Part shown: positions 27,401 through 36,385 of the stretch, one piece after another
Layout: each line of letters starts with the position of its first letter
How positions within the stretch are numbered: the first letter of the stretch is position 1
Assembly (NCBI GenBank): GCA_035582835.1
Contig: JAYKAV010002031.1
Span: forward strand, 628,007 to 692,006
Length of the DNA stretch: 64,000 nt
DNA from: Phoebastria nigripes
Lineage: Eukaryota > Chordata > Aves > Procellariiformes > Diomedeidae
Reading direction: 5' to 3'
Made by a program: the position numbers and the translations under genes
The notes under the pieces: generated by a model
Databases searched by the model: none
Told to the model about the DNA's origin: nothing
Seen by the model: only the letters and a program-made list of their open reading frames with translations

Positions 27401-30400
27401 AAAAAAAAAACCACCACAAAAAACAAAACAAAACCAACCAAACAAACAAAAAAACCCCCCACAAAAACGCACAATCCATGTGTCTTCTGAACTATATACT
27501 GCTATAGGCCCTGAACCCTGCAGAAAAACAGACTTAAAAATTTGTGTTGTGTTTAAGGCATTTACTTGTACTCATGCTAGTAATCAGCTTTGCAAAAATA
27601 CTTTATATCTAATGAGATGTCTATATTTGATCATTGGGAAACAACATAATTTAAATACTTCAATCTGAGTATTTTTGAGTATATTTTTAAAGTATATTTC
27701 ATAAGTTTTGGAGTTCAACTGCGATCTACTTTATGAAGCTGCTGTTTGTCTTGTTTGGTAGTTGTTTCCTAATGCTCTTAAGATTACAGATGTATGGGTT
27801 TTTTTTTTTTCTTGTAACTTGCTTTCTGTGTTCCAGGTTATTAAAGCATCATAACTAGCTTTCATTTATATCATGGCCTTTTTTAAATAGTGTTTGCTTT
27901 GCAGCACTTAAGAGCTGTGTTCAAACTGCAGGTTATATGTTGTTGCTAGCTTTTTCAAAATATTTTGCTTGAGCTGACTTACAAAACTGAAATGTATTTG
28001 CTTGTTAAGTTGATGATTTCATCATTTACTGAATAAGGAAGGAATATGTGGTCTTGATGCATTGGCAGAAGGTGCTGTTATCTTTTAAATCATGGCAATG
28101 TCTTGCAGGTCAGTGTTTTGTCCACAGTGTCTTCCCATGGATATTGTAGTTGATGTAGATTTGTGTGTTGAGGACTAGTGGGCTTATGAATGCCAGTGCT
28201 TTCCCTGGTATCTCTGTTTGACCAGACATACAGCAGCATCTAATTGAGATTTTTTTGTTTGTTTGTTTGGGTGGGAGGGTTTGGTGTTCTTTGCCCTCTT
28301 CCAACTGCACCCTGTTTTCTCATGGAATATTAAAAAGCATTTGGAGTTAAGATTAATAGCATGTTTAATTCCTCTTACCAGCCTTCTACCAGGTTGATCT
28401 CAAAATATTTGCCAAGATATAAATACCTTTATTCTTCTTTATTTTGGCGGCATAAGTGATGAAATGAAACAGAAAATATATAATGATGATTTATTTCAAG
28501 AATTGTGTATCAGACTAAGAAAATTGCAACAGAACTCCCAAACACATGATTTTTAAGATGTGATGGGCCTTTCCATTTCTCCTCTTCCTGTTTCATTTAA
28601 CTACTTTTTTTTTCAGTTTACTGCCTCTGTTAGTTCAGCTCACGTTCTTCAATGCAAAGTTGTGGGTTTTTTTCACTGCCTTTTTAAGAATAATGTAATT
28701 TGTTGGCAGGGGCTCTGCCATCTTTGTAAATTGCTATCTCTGGAAAGCAAAGTTTGGGTTGCGCTAGTCTTGCATTTGTTCTAATTAAATAATAGCTAGT
28801 TATAAGGTGTTGGGATAGAGTTTCTGGGAGCAAGTCCAAAGAGGAGTATGAACCCAAAGAAGATGGACATTGGGAGATGTAAAGAATTGCTCTTAAAATG
28901 CAAAATTTAAAAATCCCAAGACAACAATCAAATAAGAGGAAAAACAGAAGGGCAATTCTGATCTTCATTGCTTTTTCTAGTTCAAATTGAGTTCTTTGCC
29001 TGAAGGAGAACTCTTGATGTCTGGACCTGTATAACTTGACTGTGTAAATCACGAGAACTTTTTGCTTCTTCAGCATGTTGAAAATCTTGATATGGAAGAT
29101 ATCATTTCTCTTAAGATCCACTTAGAAAAGAGGAAGAACTAACCAAGTGAGGTTGAAGGGCAAAGAATTCACCTAGAGTTGATTTAGTGCTAAGTGGAGG
29201 TGTTTTTCCCCACTTCCTTAACAATGTTAAGCAGTAGTAGATATCTGACGAACAGGAAGGCTGTCCATCAGCAGGTTTGTGTGGTCTCCGGGCTCTCAAA
29301 TACAGCTACTACTGTTTGTGCTTCCTACAGTACCGTAATGATTCTGTCCCCATTAACTTGTGCAAAAGGGGGAAGGTAGGAATTCCAAGTCACTCACTCT
29401 TCGACTCTTCTTTCAGATTTTCACAGCACAGATAATTACACGAACAGCTGTTTTGGAGAACTGAACTGAAACTTGGGACTTGCTGAGCCCAAGCAGTTTT
29501 ATTTTTGCTGCTGAAGAAAACTACTTTGATAATCCATGTGGCAAGCTTATGGGGGTGACAGTACTGAGCTGAACAAGTTGGATGTTATACTGCAATTGGT
29601 GCTTTGGATTTTCTCATACTTTAAGTATGGGTGATCTGAAAACTTCTGAATATTCCCATCAAAACCATAATACTGTTTTCCAAAGTGGCTTCCTACTGGT
29701 GCAGTATGACTCAGCTAATCACAGAGAACACTTTCCTATTTTTTTTCAAGTGTATAGAACAGTGACTTGAAAATAACCTGTTTTCCAACTCACAAATACA
29801 GTGGCGAAGTCCATCTCCTTTTTCAGACTCTTGTTTTGGTCAGGTACTATTGCTTTGAGTAGCAAATACAATTAAAAATAAGACTGAAAAGCTAGTAAAA
29901 TTACTCATGCACACCGGTAACTTACTGTACAAGGATCTTGTAGGTGACCCAGACAATATTTGCTTGGTACCCTACTTCATAAATTTAGAAAATTTGTTTT
30001 AAATTTCCCTTGAGTATTACCAGGTAACAAGACGGTAATTTAGCTTTTGAAGACATGTAGATGCTTTTATCTTGAATTGGAGACATAGTATTTTTATTTT
30101 TCCCTACAAGAGCTGAAATAAAGATTTGTGTAACTGGGCCTTAAAAATCTCCCAAGGATAACAGTTCCCTCTAAACATGAAGTCATATTTTAGTAAATGA
30201 TCTATATGTCACCATAGGAGTTTGTAAATTTATCATTTAAAGTCAGTCTAGGATATTGTGAGCTTGATTTATAGTTACGGGATTCCATAATAAAATAGTG
30301 GAACTGTTCTTTAATGATTCCTCAGCATTGTAGTGGGAAAGAGGACGACAAACAGTTTTTTCTTACTAGAATCACGCTTGATGTTTTGAGTAGTGGAAGA

Positions 30401-33346
30401 ACTGTAGAATCATCCAGCATTTCCTTTCTTAGCCTTCCTTAATGGGGGAGGTATTCTGTGTTTCTTGTATTTCCTTTGTATGTAGTTTATCAATGTTGTT
30501 TGTTAGTGTTCCAGTTGAATCTGGATATTAATGAGCATGTACTGTTTCAGTGCAGTTCTGTACACTGAAAGGAAGTTTTGACTAAACTGCTTAACTCCAT
30601 GTGTAGGTTCAGAATTACTTGCAGTACTTAGTAGGAGAATGATGCAGCTAAAACACTTCGAATTTTTACTAACCCATTTCAGGACAGAAGTCCAGTTTGA
30701 CATCTTTGAGTAGATGTTAAACTTCCTATATTTGATTTATTATTTGAATTTCAACACTGCCTTGGGATAGCTGGCTGAATGTCAGAAGATTCTTGGGTCA
30801 TAATGTACAACAAATGCCTTAGCTTTGACATTCAGCTGTGCTGACGGCTATGACATAGCTAAATAATTTGTAAGTAGAATGATTATCTCATAAATTAATA
30901 GTGAACTTGCGGAAAGTGTATCCTGGGATAATTTGTAACCATATTAAAGATCATTTTGGTTAAAATAATTGATCAGAAGTGTAAATTGTAAGTTGTGGTA
31001 AATTATAAGTATAAATTGTAAAATGTGATTTCAGCTCTTAAGATTTGAAGAAATTTAAGTAAGTTTTTCTAGGAAAACAATTGCTTTACTGTATAACCCA
31101 AAAAGCGATGGAGAGTTTTTTTTAATATATCTACAGTGTAAGTGGAAAAACTATGTAAGTTGTATAGAGGGTTGGAAAATGGAAGATTGTATTTTGAAGA
31201 CGTTCAGGATAGTGCTTTGCCAAATGTTCAGATTCTCTGCTCACACGTAATGTTTTTGAGAGGATTGGGAGAATACACATATATGTAAGAGTGTGGATAG
31301 CTAGTATTCTTCGCGTGAATTTTCTGTGTAAAAAGTATTTAAAAAACAAACAAACAAAACCAACCTTCTATCTGATACCCTAGAAAACAGTTCATTAGAA
31401 TCTTTGATACTCATGTTCCCCAGAAGGTTGCTCAGTGGTCTCGTATCCGAATAAAAGGTGAGGTGATTTCAGGTAGGATTGAAAAATTTCAACCCTCGTT
31501 GTGTGGAAGCTGCCCCTTTTTCTTGATAGCAGAACAGAAGATTAGGTGCACGTGGAATTGTACAGGGTGCAGGCTTGTGTTTTGCTCTGATTTATTTGAT
31601 GTAGTGTGATTGGATGTGTTTTGTTTTGGGGTTTGTTTTCCTAGTATCCTAGAAAAAACTTGGGGAGGTGGTGGTTTTTCAGTAGTATCCTAATTCTGAC
31701 TGTGAAACTTTGAAAACTTTGATTTGAAAAAATAACCCTTTAAGAATGTCGATCACAAAAATGTCNTATCACAGTAGTAATAGTTGTTCTGTTTTGGAAG
31801 TTCAATAAACATAAAAAGAAGCACTCCATATAAAACCCTTCTGTCTTGGATGCATGCAAGTGTGAGGACAGATGATTGGATAGAGGATAGAGAGTGTTGT
31901 TCTGCTTATAGTCAGGTACATTCTGCACTGGTAACTGCAAAAGCACCTTTCAGATAAAAAATTGTGAAGAAGATAGTGGTAAGAAGTGGAGTGTGTTTGG
32001 TGTTTCTGAAGTAAGAGAAGGGAAAAAGGAAGTAAAGATGTCTGTGATAAACCTTCCTTGGAAGAACAGCATGACTGAGGTCCTAAAAAGTTGGCTGTAA
32101 TTTTCTTTTTTGATACACTAAAGAGTCCTTGTGTATTAGTCTATTGCCTTTATAGAGTTCTTAAGCTGCAAGTTGATTTTGTTGCAAGGACCAGTAGCTC
32201 TCAGCTGTAAGTCTGGGAGAGTGTGTGTGTGTATGTACACGTATGTGTGTACACGACGTTATTTCTAGAGGATCGGAACTTAAGCAAAGGTTAGAAGGAG
32301 AAGTTTCAGGACTATATTCTGTGGTGGAGTAAATGTTTACAAAAATTAATGCTGCTCTTGAAAAATGTAATCTGCAGTAACCTAGCAGTTGCATTAAGGA
32401 GGCCAAAATTGAGGGAGTGAATGAATTGGCATCTGGTGAGTTAATGCAGCCTGTACAATAAGATAAAGTCAGTCTAGGTGGATTACAAAAAGTAATCTCG
32501 CCTGTTGACCTGTATTTTAATTTAAATGCTACTGGTTGTTCAGGTCAGTTTAGGTCAGCAGGCTTTAAACACTTTTGCTCTGGAACGTGATTCAAGAGGT
32601 GGAAAAAACTGTTCTTACGGTTCCTCAATTTTGCTTTACATGGGAATCATTACATTAAAATAATAGGATGAGTGGTTAGGTAAAAAAAGCAGCCACAAGA
32701 TTATTTAAAAGCCTTGGAGGAATATTGCAAGAAGCTAGGTGACGTTTGTTAGGCAGAGGGATTTTGAAATTTTCTCATTTCTATTGCAGCAACAAAGCTA
32801 TATAATTTTAATTACTTGTAGGTCAAGCAGTTCCTGCCCCTGCTGGGGCTCCGCCAGGTGGTCAGCCAGATTACAGTGCAGCATGGGCTGAGTACTACAG
32901 GCAACAGGCAGCATATTACGCCCAGACAAGTCCACAGGGAATGCCACAACATCCTCCAGCACCACAGGTATAAAGTTTAAGTGTTTTTTGGCTGGCTTCT
33001 GTTTCAGTGGTGTTAGATATTTTTTTTGCATGTCTCCTGCTTTGTTACCTTTGGAGTATGCATCTTTTTTTCTAGCAAAATAACTATCGGAATAATTAAT
33101 AGATGACTTTGTTTACCTGATAACTTGAGTTCTGTATCTATTCATATGTTTGGTGATTATGTTTTTTTAAAAAAAAAGAAAAACTTTCTCCTCCCAGGGT
33201 TTTGAAAACCATGCAAGAAGCCACCACCATTTACATTAACCAATTTTTCTTTCTTAAAGGCTTCACTCCTGAGTTAGCTCGGTTTAAAGGATTTTCTTTA
33301 ACTTTTTGTGTATCTCTTATGTATCTCTTCTGCACAGGGCCAATAA
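11850..33346 (+). CDS. FUBP1: FUBP1, far upstream element-binding protein 1 (20 coding exons)
   Basis: Joined exons: 11850-11963, 13154-13244, 15134-15172, 15521-15560, 16407-16456, 16550-16621, 16905-16962, 18551-18713, 18794-18892, 18976-19077, 19746-19848, 19933-20033, 20673-20814, 22011-22171, 23033-23187, 23275-23354, 26428-26556, 27232-27306, 32822-32967, 33338-33346. They give 1,929 nt, an intact frame of 642 residues (human 644). Seen: poly-glycine N-terminus; amphipathic N-box helix (about 25-44); four KH domains with GXXG loops GRGG 114-117, GKGG 199-202, GRNG 289-292 and GKGG 390-393; Gly/Arg-rich linker before KH4; Pro/Gly-rich linker; and a C-terminal part with three Tyr-rich AW-x-x-YY motifs. 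The family binds single-stranded FUSE DNA and U-rich RNA in the nucleus, activates MYC through its Tyr-rich tail, is inhibited by PUF60/FIR at the N-box, and affects splicing. All introns are GT-AG except the one after exon 13 (GC-AG). Identification is near certain. Confidence 0.97.
13154..13244 (+). CDS. FUBP1: FUBP1 coding exon 2
   Basis: Residues 39-68 ([20 protein letters not shown], then [10 protein letters not shown]) plus one base. Completes the N-box and carries the start of the KR-type nuclear signal. Acceptor TTTAG after a poly-T stretch; donor GGAG|GTATGC, phase 1. Confidence 0.97.
14229..14291 (+). CDS. FUBP1: FUBP1 alternative cassette exon (63 nt, GC donor)
   Basis: Between exons 2 and 3 sits TGTAG|AT GGC TCT TGG..., an open stretch of exactly 63 nt that starts and ends in the same phase 1 as the exons on either side. 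It would add 21 residues between G68 and the next Asp: [21 protein letters not shown], followed by DQPDAKK. The Ser/Thr/Trp-rich sequence looks like real protein. I believe mammalian FUBP1 has an isoform with this insert but could not confirm it here. The 3' end is AAAG|GCAGGA, a non-canonical GC donor, typical of optional exons. Confidence 0.82.
15134..15172 (+). CDS. FUBP1: FUBP1 coding exon 3
   Basis: Residues 69-81, [13 protein letters not shown], 39 nt, phase 1 on both sides. Acceptor TTTTGCAG, donor CT|GTAAGT (strong after the first exon bases). Contains the lysine pair of the nuclear-signal region. Confidence 0.96.
15521..15560 (+). CDS. FUBP1: FUBP1 coding exon 4
   Basis: Residues 82-94, [13 protein letters not shown], plus two bases, ending AAAG|GTAAGA. 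The human protein has QQQSRSV here; this one reads QQQRSV, one serine shorter. Confidence 0.96.
16407..16456 (+). CDS. FUBP1: FUBP1 coding exon 5
   Basis: Residues 95-111, [17 protein letters not shown], opening the first KH domain. Acceptor CTCTGTAG, donor TTCA|GTAAGT, phase 1. Confidence 0.97.
16550..16621 (+). CDS. FUBP1: FUBP1 coding exon 6
   Basis: Residues 112-135, including the KH1 nucleic-acid loop IIGRGGEQI (GRGG at 114-117) and helix [16 protein letters not shown]. Only 93 bases of intron separate it from exon 5. Confidence 0.97.
16905..16962 (+). CDS. FUBP1: FUBP1 coding exon 7
   Basis: Residues 136-154, [19 protein letters not shown], the beta-strand end of KH1. Donor CA|GTAAGT, phase 2. 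Confidence 0.97.
18551..18713 (+). CDS. FUBP1: FUBP1 coding exon 8
   Basis: Residues 155-209: the last helix of KH1 ([13 protein letters not shown]), a linker, then the first half of KH2 with GKGG at 199-202. Acceptor TTCACAG, donor CAG|GTATAT, phase 0. Confidence 0.97.
18794..18892 (+). CDS. FUBP1: FUBP1 coding exon 9
   Basis: Residues 210-242, [20 protein letters not shown] then [13 protein letters not shown]: the central strands of KH2. An 80-base intron precedes it. Phase 0 on both sides, donor CAG|GTAAGG. Confidence 0.97.
18976..19077 (+). CDS. FUBP1: FUBP1 coding exon 10
   Basis: Residues 243-276: the last helix of KH2 ([13 protein letters not shown]) and the linker to KH3 ([20 protein letters not shown], then D). 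Phase 0 on both sides; intron 9 is only 83 bases. Confidence 0.97.
19746..19848 (+). CDS. FUBP1: FUBP1 coding exon 11
   Basis: Residues 277-310: first half of KH3, [16 protein letters not shown] then [18 protein letters not shown], with GRNG at 289-292. KH3 and KH4 are the main FUSE DNA-binding domains in the family. Confidence 0.97.
19933..20033 (+). CDS. FUBP1: FUBP1 coding exon 12
   Basis: Residues 311-344, [20 protein letters not shown] then [14 protein letters not shown]: second half of KH3. Intron 11 is 84 bases. Donor CAG|GTTGGG, phase 0. Confidence 0.97.
20673..20814 (+). CDS. FUBP1: FUBP1 coding exon 13 (GC donor)
   Basis: Residues 345-391: Gly/Arg-rich linker ([12 protein letters not shown]) and the start of KH4 up to LIIGK. 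The donor is AAAG|GCAATA; no GT nearby restores the conserved KGGET join to exon 14, so this constitutive intron is GC-AG. The exon ends inside the GXXG loop of KH4. Confidence 0.95.
22011..22171 (+). CDS. FUBP1: FUBP1 coding exon 14
   Basis: Residues 392-445: [40 protein letters not shown] and [14 protein letters not shown], the rest of KH4. Acceptor TTGTAG, donor GGA|GTGAGT, phase 0. Confidence 0.97.
23033..23187 (+). CDS. FUBP1: FUBP1 coding exon 15
   Basis: Residues 446-496 plus two bases: the Pro/Gly-rich linker ([20 protein letters not shown] and repeats of PGP/GPP). The minus-strand open frame over this exon is a shadow of its GC-rich codons. Confidence 0.96.
23275..23354 (+). CDS. 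FUBP1: FUBP1 coding exon 16
   Basis: Residues 497-523: [20 protein letters not shown] then PPNPPDP, plus one base. Diverges slightly from the human QQQAPPDPAK at its end. Donor CCGG|GTAAGA. Confidence 0.96.
23442..23786 (+). repeat. Tandem duplication, two units of about 173 bp
   Basis: Unit 1 is 23,442-23,614 and unit 2 is 23,615-23,786. Both start TTTGTGTTAC and end TGCATCCCAA, differing at only a few positions (for example cactgg/cgctgg, acattattg/acgttattg). All three Ns in this intron (23,684, 23,689, 23,699) fall in unit 2. Lies in FUBP1 intron 16. Confidence 0.93.
26428..26556 (+). CDS. FUBP1: FUBP1 coding exon 17
   Basis: Residues 524-566: [20 protein letters not shown], then a Gln/Pro-rich run and TTQTNGQ, plus one base. 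First of three Tyr-rich motifs of the activation domain. Confidence 0.97.
27232..27306 (+). CDS. FUBP1: FUBP1 coding exon 18
   Basis: Residues 567-591: [20 protein letters not shown] then YYKKM, plus one base. Second Tyr-rich motif. Donor ATGG|GTATGT, phase 1; followed by the longest FUBP1 intron (5.5 kb). Confidence 0.97.
27395..27470. repeat. A/C-rich low-complexity tract
   Basis: Poly-A followed by CA/AAAC-rich sequence; its reverse complement resembles the G/T-rich tract at 2.26-2.35 kb. It lies 90 bases after exon 18. No coding meaning. Confidence 0.8.
29417..29469 (+). CDS. FUBP1: Candidate alternative FUBP1 terminal exon
   Basis: A good acceptor (CGACTCTTCTTTCAG) is followed by a frame that, joined in phase 1 to exon 18, reads [17 protein letters not shown] and a stop. 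An AATAAA with GT-rich sequence after it lies about 650 bases downstream (30,117), so this could be an alternative last exon replacing the third Tyr-rich motif. I do not recall it as an annotated isoform; support is from sequence only. Confidence 0.4.
30117..30122 (+). terminator. Intronic polyadenylation signal AATAAA
   Basis: GAAATAAAG followed by 'gatttgtgtaactgg', a GT-rich downstream element, in FUBP1 intron 18. It would serve the candidate terminal exon at 29,417. Confidence 0.4.
32822..32967 (+). CDS. FUBP1: FUBP1 coding exon 19
   Basis: Residues 592-640: [40 protein letters not shown] and MPQHPPAPQ. Third Tyr-rich motif. Donor CAG|GTATAA, phase 0; reading through the donor gives V then a stop at once. 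Confidence 0.97.
33338..33346 (+). CDS. FUBP1: FUBP1 coding exon 20 (last two residues and stop)
   Basis: CTTCTGCACAG|GGC CAA TAA supplies the family C-terminal Gly-Gln and the stop. The coding part is nine bases; the rest of the exon is 3'UTR. Confidence 0.95.
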   Translation, partial: GQ

Positions 33347-33669
33347 TAAGAAGTGGACAATACAGTATTTGCTTCATTGTGTGGGGGAAAAAACCTTTGT
33401 TAAATGTATGGATGCAGACGCCTTGATGAAGATCTTAATTTTGTTTGGTTAAAAAAAATAGTGTTTTTGAAAATGTACAAAATATCTATCACTACTGATA
33501 GGAGGTAATATTTCTGTGTAGAAATGAAAAATGGTTTGTTTTTAGTATTAGTGTAGATGTACACATTCCAGCAAATGTATTTGCAATTATGTGGTCAATG
33601 CTTTGTGATATAAATGTACTTTTTCAATGTATACTTTATCACTTTTAAAATGCCTGTTTTGTGCTTTAC

Positions 33670-33675
33670 AATAAA
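33670..33675 (+). terminator. FUBP1: Proximal FUBP1 polyadenylation signal
   Basis: ACAATAAATAAT, with 'tgtgtcggtaagttgg' downstream as GT-rich element. Confidence 0.7.
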
Positions 33676-35472
33676 TAATATGAAACCTCCTGTGTCGGTA
33701 AGTTGGATATGTGGGTATATAAAGAATTATAGGATTGATTTGCAACGCTGAATCAAGGTACCTGTACACAAATGAGTNTTTTTTTTTCACACCCCCCTCA
33801 TGAAACCTTGTTGAGTTTAAAGACTTGTCGTTAGCATGTTTTTCCCCTCTTGCAGAATAGTTGTAGATGGAGGATCTCTTTCATTCATTGTATTTTGCTG
33901 CCTAGCACCAGTAATCTTGATACCTTAATTTTCTATTTGATTAAAACTGCATGTGTTTAAGAAGGTTATCTTTTGGCATACTTCCATTGCATTAACAGTG
34001 AAATTTCCTTTTATACATGACCACTGTTTCAGACCTGTGCAGCTGCTATAACAGATAACTTTTGTTCTTAATTGAATACTTCAAAACTGTTCCTGCATAA
34101 CTATTTTATGGATTTTTCAGACTAGTTTATAAAATTTATTTGAAGTGTAATGTGCTTAAGACTTCAGTTTAAAGTAGTCCACTTCAAAATTCAGTGTAGA
34201 AAAGTCAATGTGGTATGCATAGTAGTTACAAAAATTGCATCTGTCCTTAAAACGCTGTTTTGTTTGAGTGGTGGGGAGTGGTTGAGAACTTCCTGCAGAG
34301 CAGATAACTTCTGTTTTTGTAAATACTCAAGTATTTGAATCAATTTTTTTTTTATATATATATACTTGAAACTTCTTATTGCTCTAATGCTCATACTAAA
34401 AATCTGATTCTCTTGAAATCCTGTTTGCTCTTTGCATATTTATTGGCTCTTTGCATATATTAGACTACATGCAATACAGTCTGTCTTGCCATTGTCTGTT
34501 GAAGTGCAGGTTTGATCCAGCCAGTATAGAACTAGCTCTATAGGGGTGAGGAGGACTGTGCTGTGTATCATCCTTGATTGTTCCTTCAAGGAGCATTGCA
34601 CTGTAAGTACATCAGAATGACAAATTGATGAACTGCAACAGTATCTTTTTGTCAATGTTCCACATAATGAAAATGCCATACTTGTGTGACTATTATGTTG
34701 GAATACAGTGCTGATATCTTAGGAAATCATAATTGCTTCTTAATTCAGAAACATAGGTTTGCATATATATATATACATACACATAATATAAGCTTTGTGG
34801 GTAAGTATTCCTGAAACGTTTAGCAATAGCTAAAGAAAATCGTGTTTCTGTTTATCTGAGTAATAGTTTTTTTCATTAGTACTCCTGAGACAGCTGTATC
34901 ATTCAGTGTTTTAAAGTATGCGTATCATAACATTGAAGTCTTTGGAACCACTTGTTGGGCAGAAGTTGTCTTTGTCTTCAGATAGTTTGCAGATATGTAG
35001 TGATGTAGGTATGTTTTAAATAATTCTATAACTGTTATTTGCTTTATCTTTTGGAACACCATATTGTTGCTTTGAGAATAAATTTTTTTAGGGTGGCTGC
35101 ACAGAGAAGTAAAAGTTAAGGCTTGAAAATTGAAGTAGTTTATTCAGGTAATTAGCAATGTATGTATTGTGCTGTAGAAATAGAAGGAATTATTTTTATC
35201 CCTTTTAAAGTTAGGAATTATTCTGGTAGCTTAAAGGCTAGGACAGTATTTGCTATCTTTAGTGTAGGGTATGAAGTTTTAATAGTTCAGGTATTTTGCA
35301 TGGTATTTTGTAGATAACCTTATAGAATGGTGCATTTATTATGTACTAAACTGAGCAAAATTAAATTCACTGGATTCTTTATCATTCACAAAATGGAGGC
35401 TGTTGATTTTGATTCATTTAAGGTATAAAATCTTTATTAATTGCAAACAGTGCAATTATTTATACTTCACAG

Positions 35473-35520
35473 TGCCTTCCCAGACCTTCCACCTTAGGTT
35501 CTGCTGCAAAAAAGCAACAG
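35473..35520 (+). CDS. FUBP1: Candidate in-frame FUBP1 exon beyond the usual stop
   Basis: TATACTTCACAG|TGC CTT CCC ... CAA CAG|GTAAGC: 48 nt, open in phase 0, which is exactly the phase left by exon 19. It would replace the C-terminal GQ with CLPRPSTLGSAAKKQQ. Codons look protein-like and both splice sites are good. A following acceptor at 35,778 after a long pyrimidine tract would add K-G-stop. Not known to me as an annotated exon. Confidence 0.45.
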
Positions 35521-35716
35521 GTAAGCACAACCTAAGGAAGTATATAAATTAATATATTTCAGTACATTAATGTTGTCCCTGTGAGATCTTTGTGGTTGTG
35601 TATTGAAAAGCAATCTGCTGCTTCCCCAAATGCATTGTTACTCATGGTTCCATTTCAGTGGAAAGTCTTTTAAGTTTTTAAACAACTGTTTATATTTCTA
35701 GGTAAATATGTATCTT

Positions 35717-35776
35717 CTTTCTTTTTTTCTTTTTTTTTCTTTTTTTTTCCTTTTTTTTTTTTTTTTTTTTTTTTTT
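35717..35776 (+). repeat. Pyrimidine tract (CTTTTTTT)n and poly-T
   Basis: About 60 bases of T with interspersed C, running straight into TTTAG at 35,774-35,778, an acceptor-like end. The minus-strand lysine-rich open frame over it is an artefact. Confidence 0.9.
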
Positions 35777-36285
35777 AGAAAGGATGAGTAGATTGCAGTA
35801 ATTAAACTTGATGAGAACAAGTAATTTTTTGTTATTTTTCCTCAAATAGCTAATTGTTGCAATTAAAGAATCAAAACCTTTAAAATATGCAGGAATTGCT
35901 TTGGTTAGAAACGTCAACAGCCTTCACAAATGTTTTTTATAATAGGGCACTATTCCCACTTAAACCCGTAAGACCTAAATATAAAGAATATGACTTGTTG
36001 TTATCACTGAACTTGATAACTTGTCTTACAGTTATAGTGTGTTAGTGGAATTTTTAGATAACTTAGTTTGCTTATTCATACTTGACATGGTAGGAAAACA
36101 GATTCTGGAGTTTCAGAGATTAGTATGTTTTAACTGAAAAAGCATGTGCACCAATTAAATGTTAACAGTACAGCAAGTAATATTTTATCTATATAGCAGT
36201 CAGTGTATCCTGTTTCTTGATACTTTAACTGAATTGCTGTATGTTTTGATAGTTTAAAATGTTTGTATGTCTTATAGATGGTCTG

Positions 36286-36385
36286 GTACAGGTTTTTGTT
36301 TCTGGTTTTTGTTGTGTTTTTTGTTGGTGGGTTTTTTTTGTGTGTTTTGTTTTTTTTTTTTTTTTTGTTTGTTTGTTTTTTAGCT
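36286..36385 (+). repeat. GT-rich and poly-T low-complexity tract
   Basis: Runs of T broken by G, GTTT repeats at the end. Part of the long FUBP1 3'UTR. TG-rich RNA is a typical target of CELF/TDP-43-like proteins; that role here is only a possibility. Confidence 0.8.
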
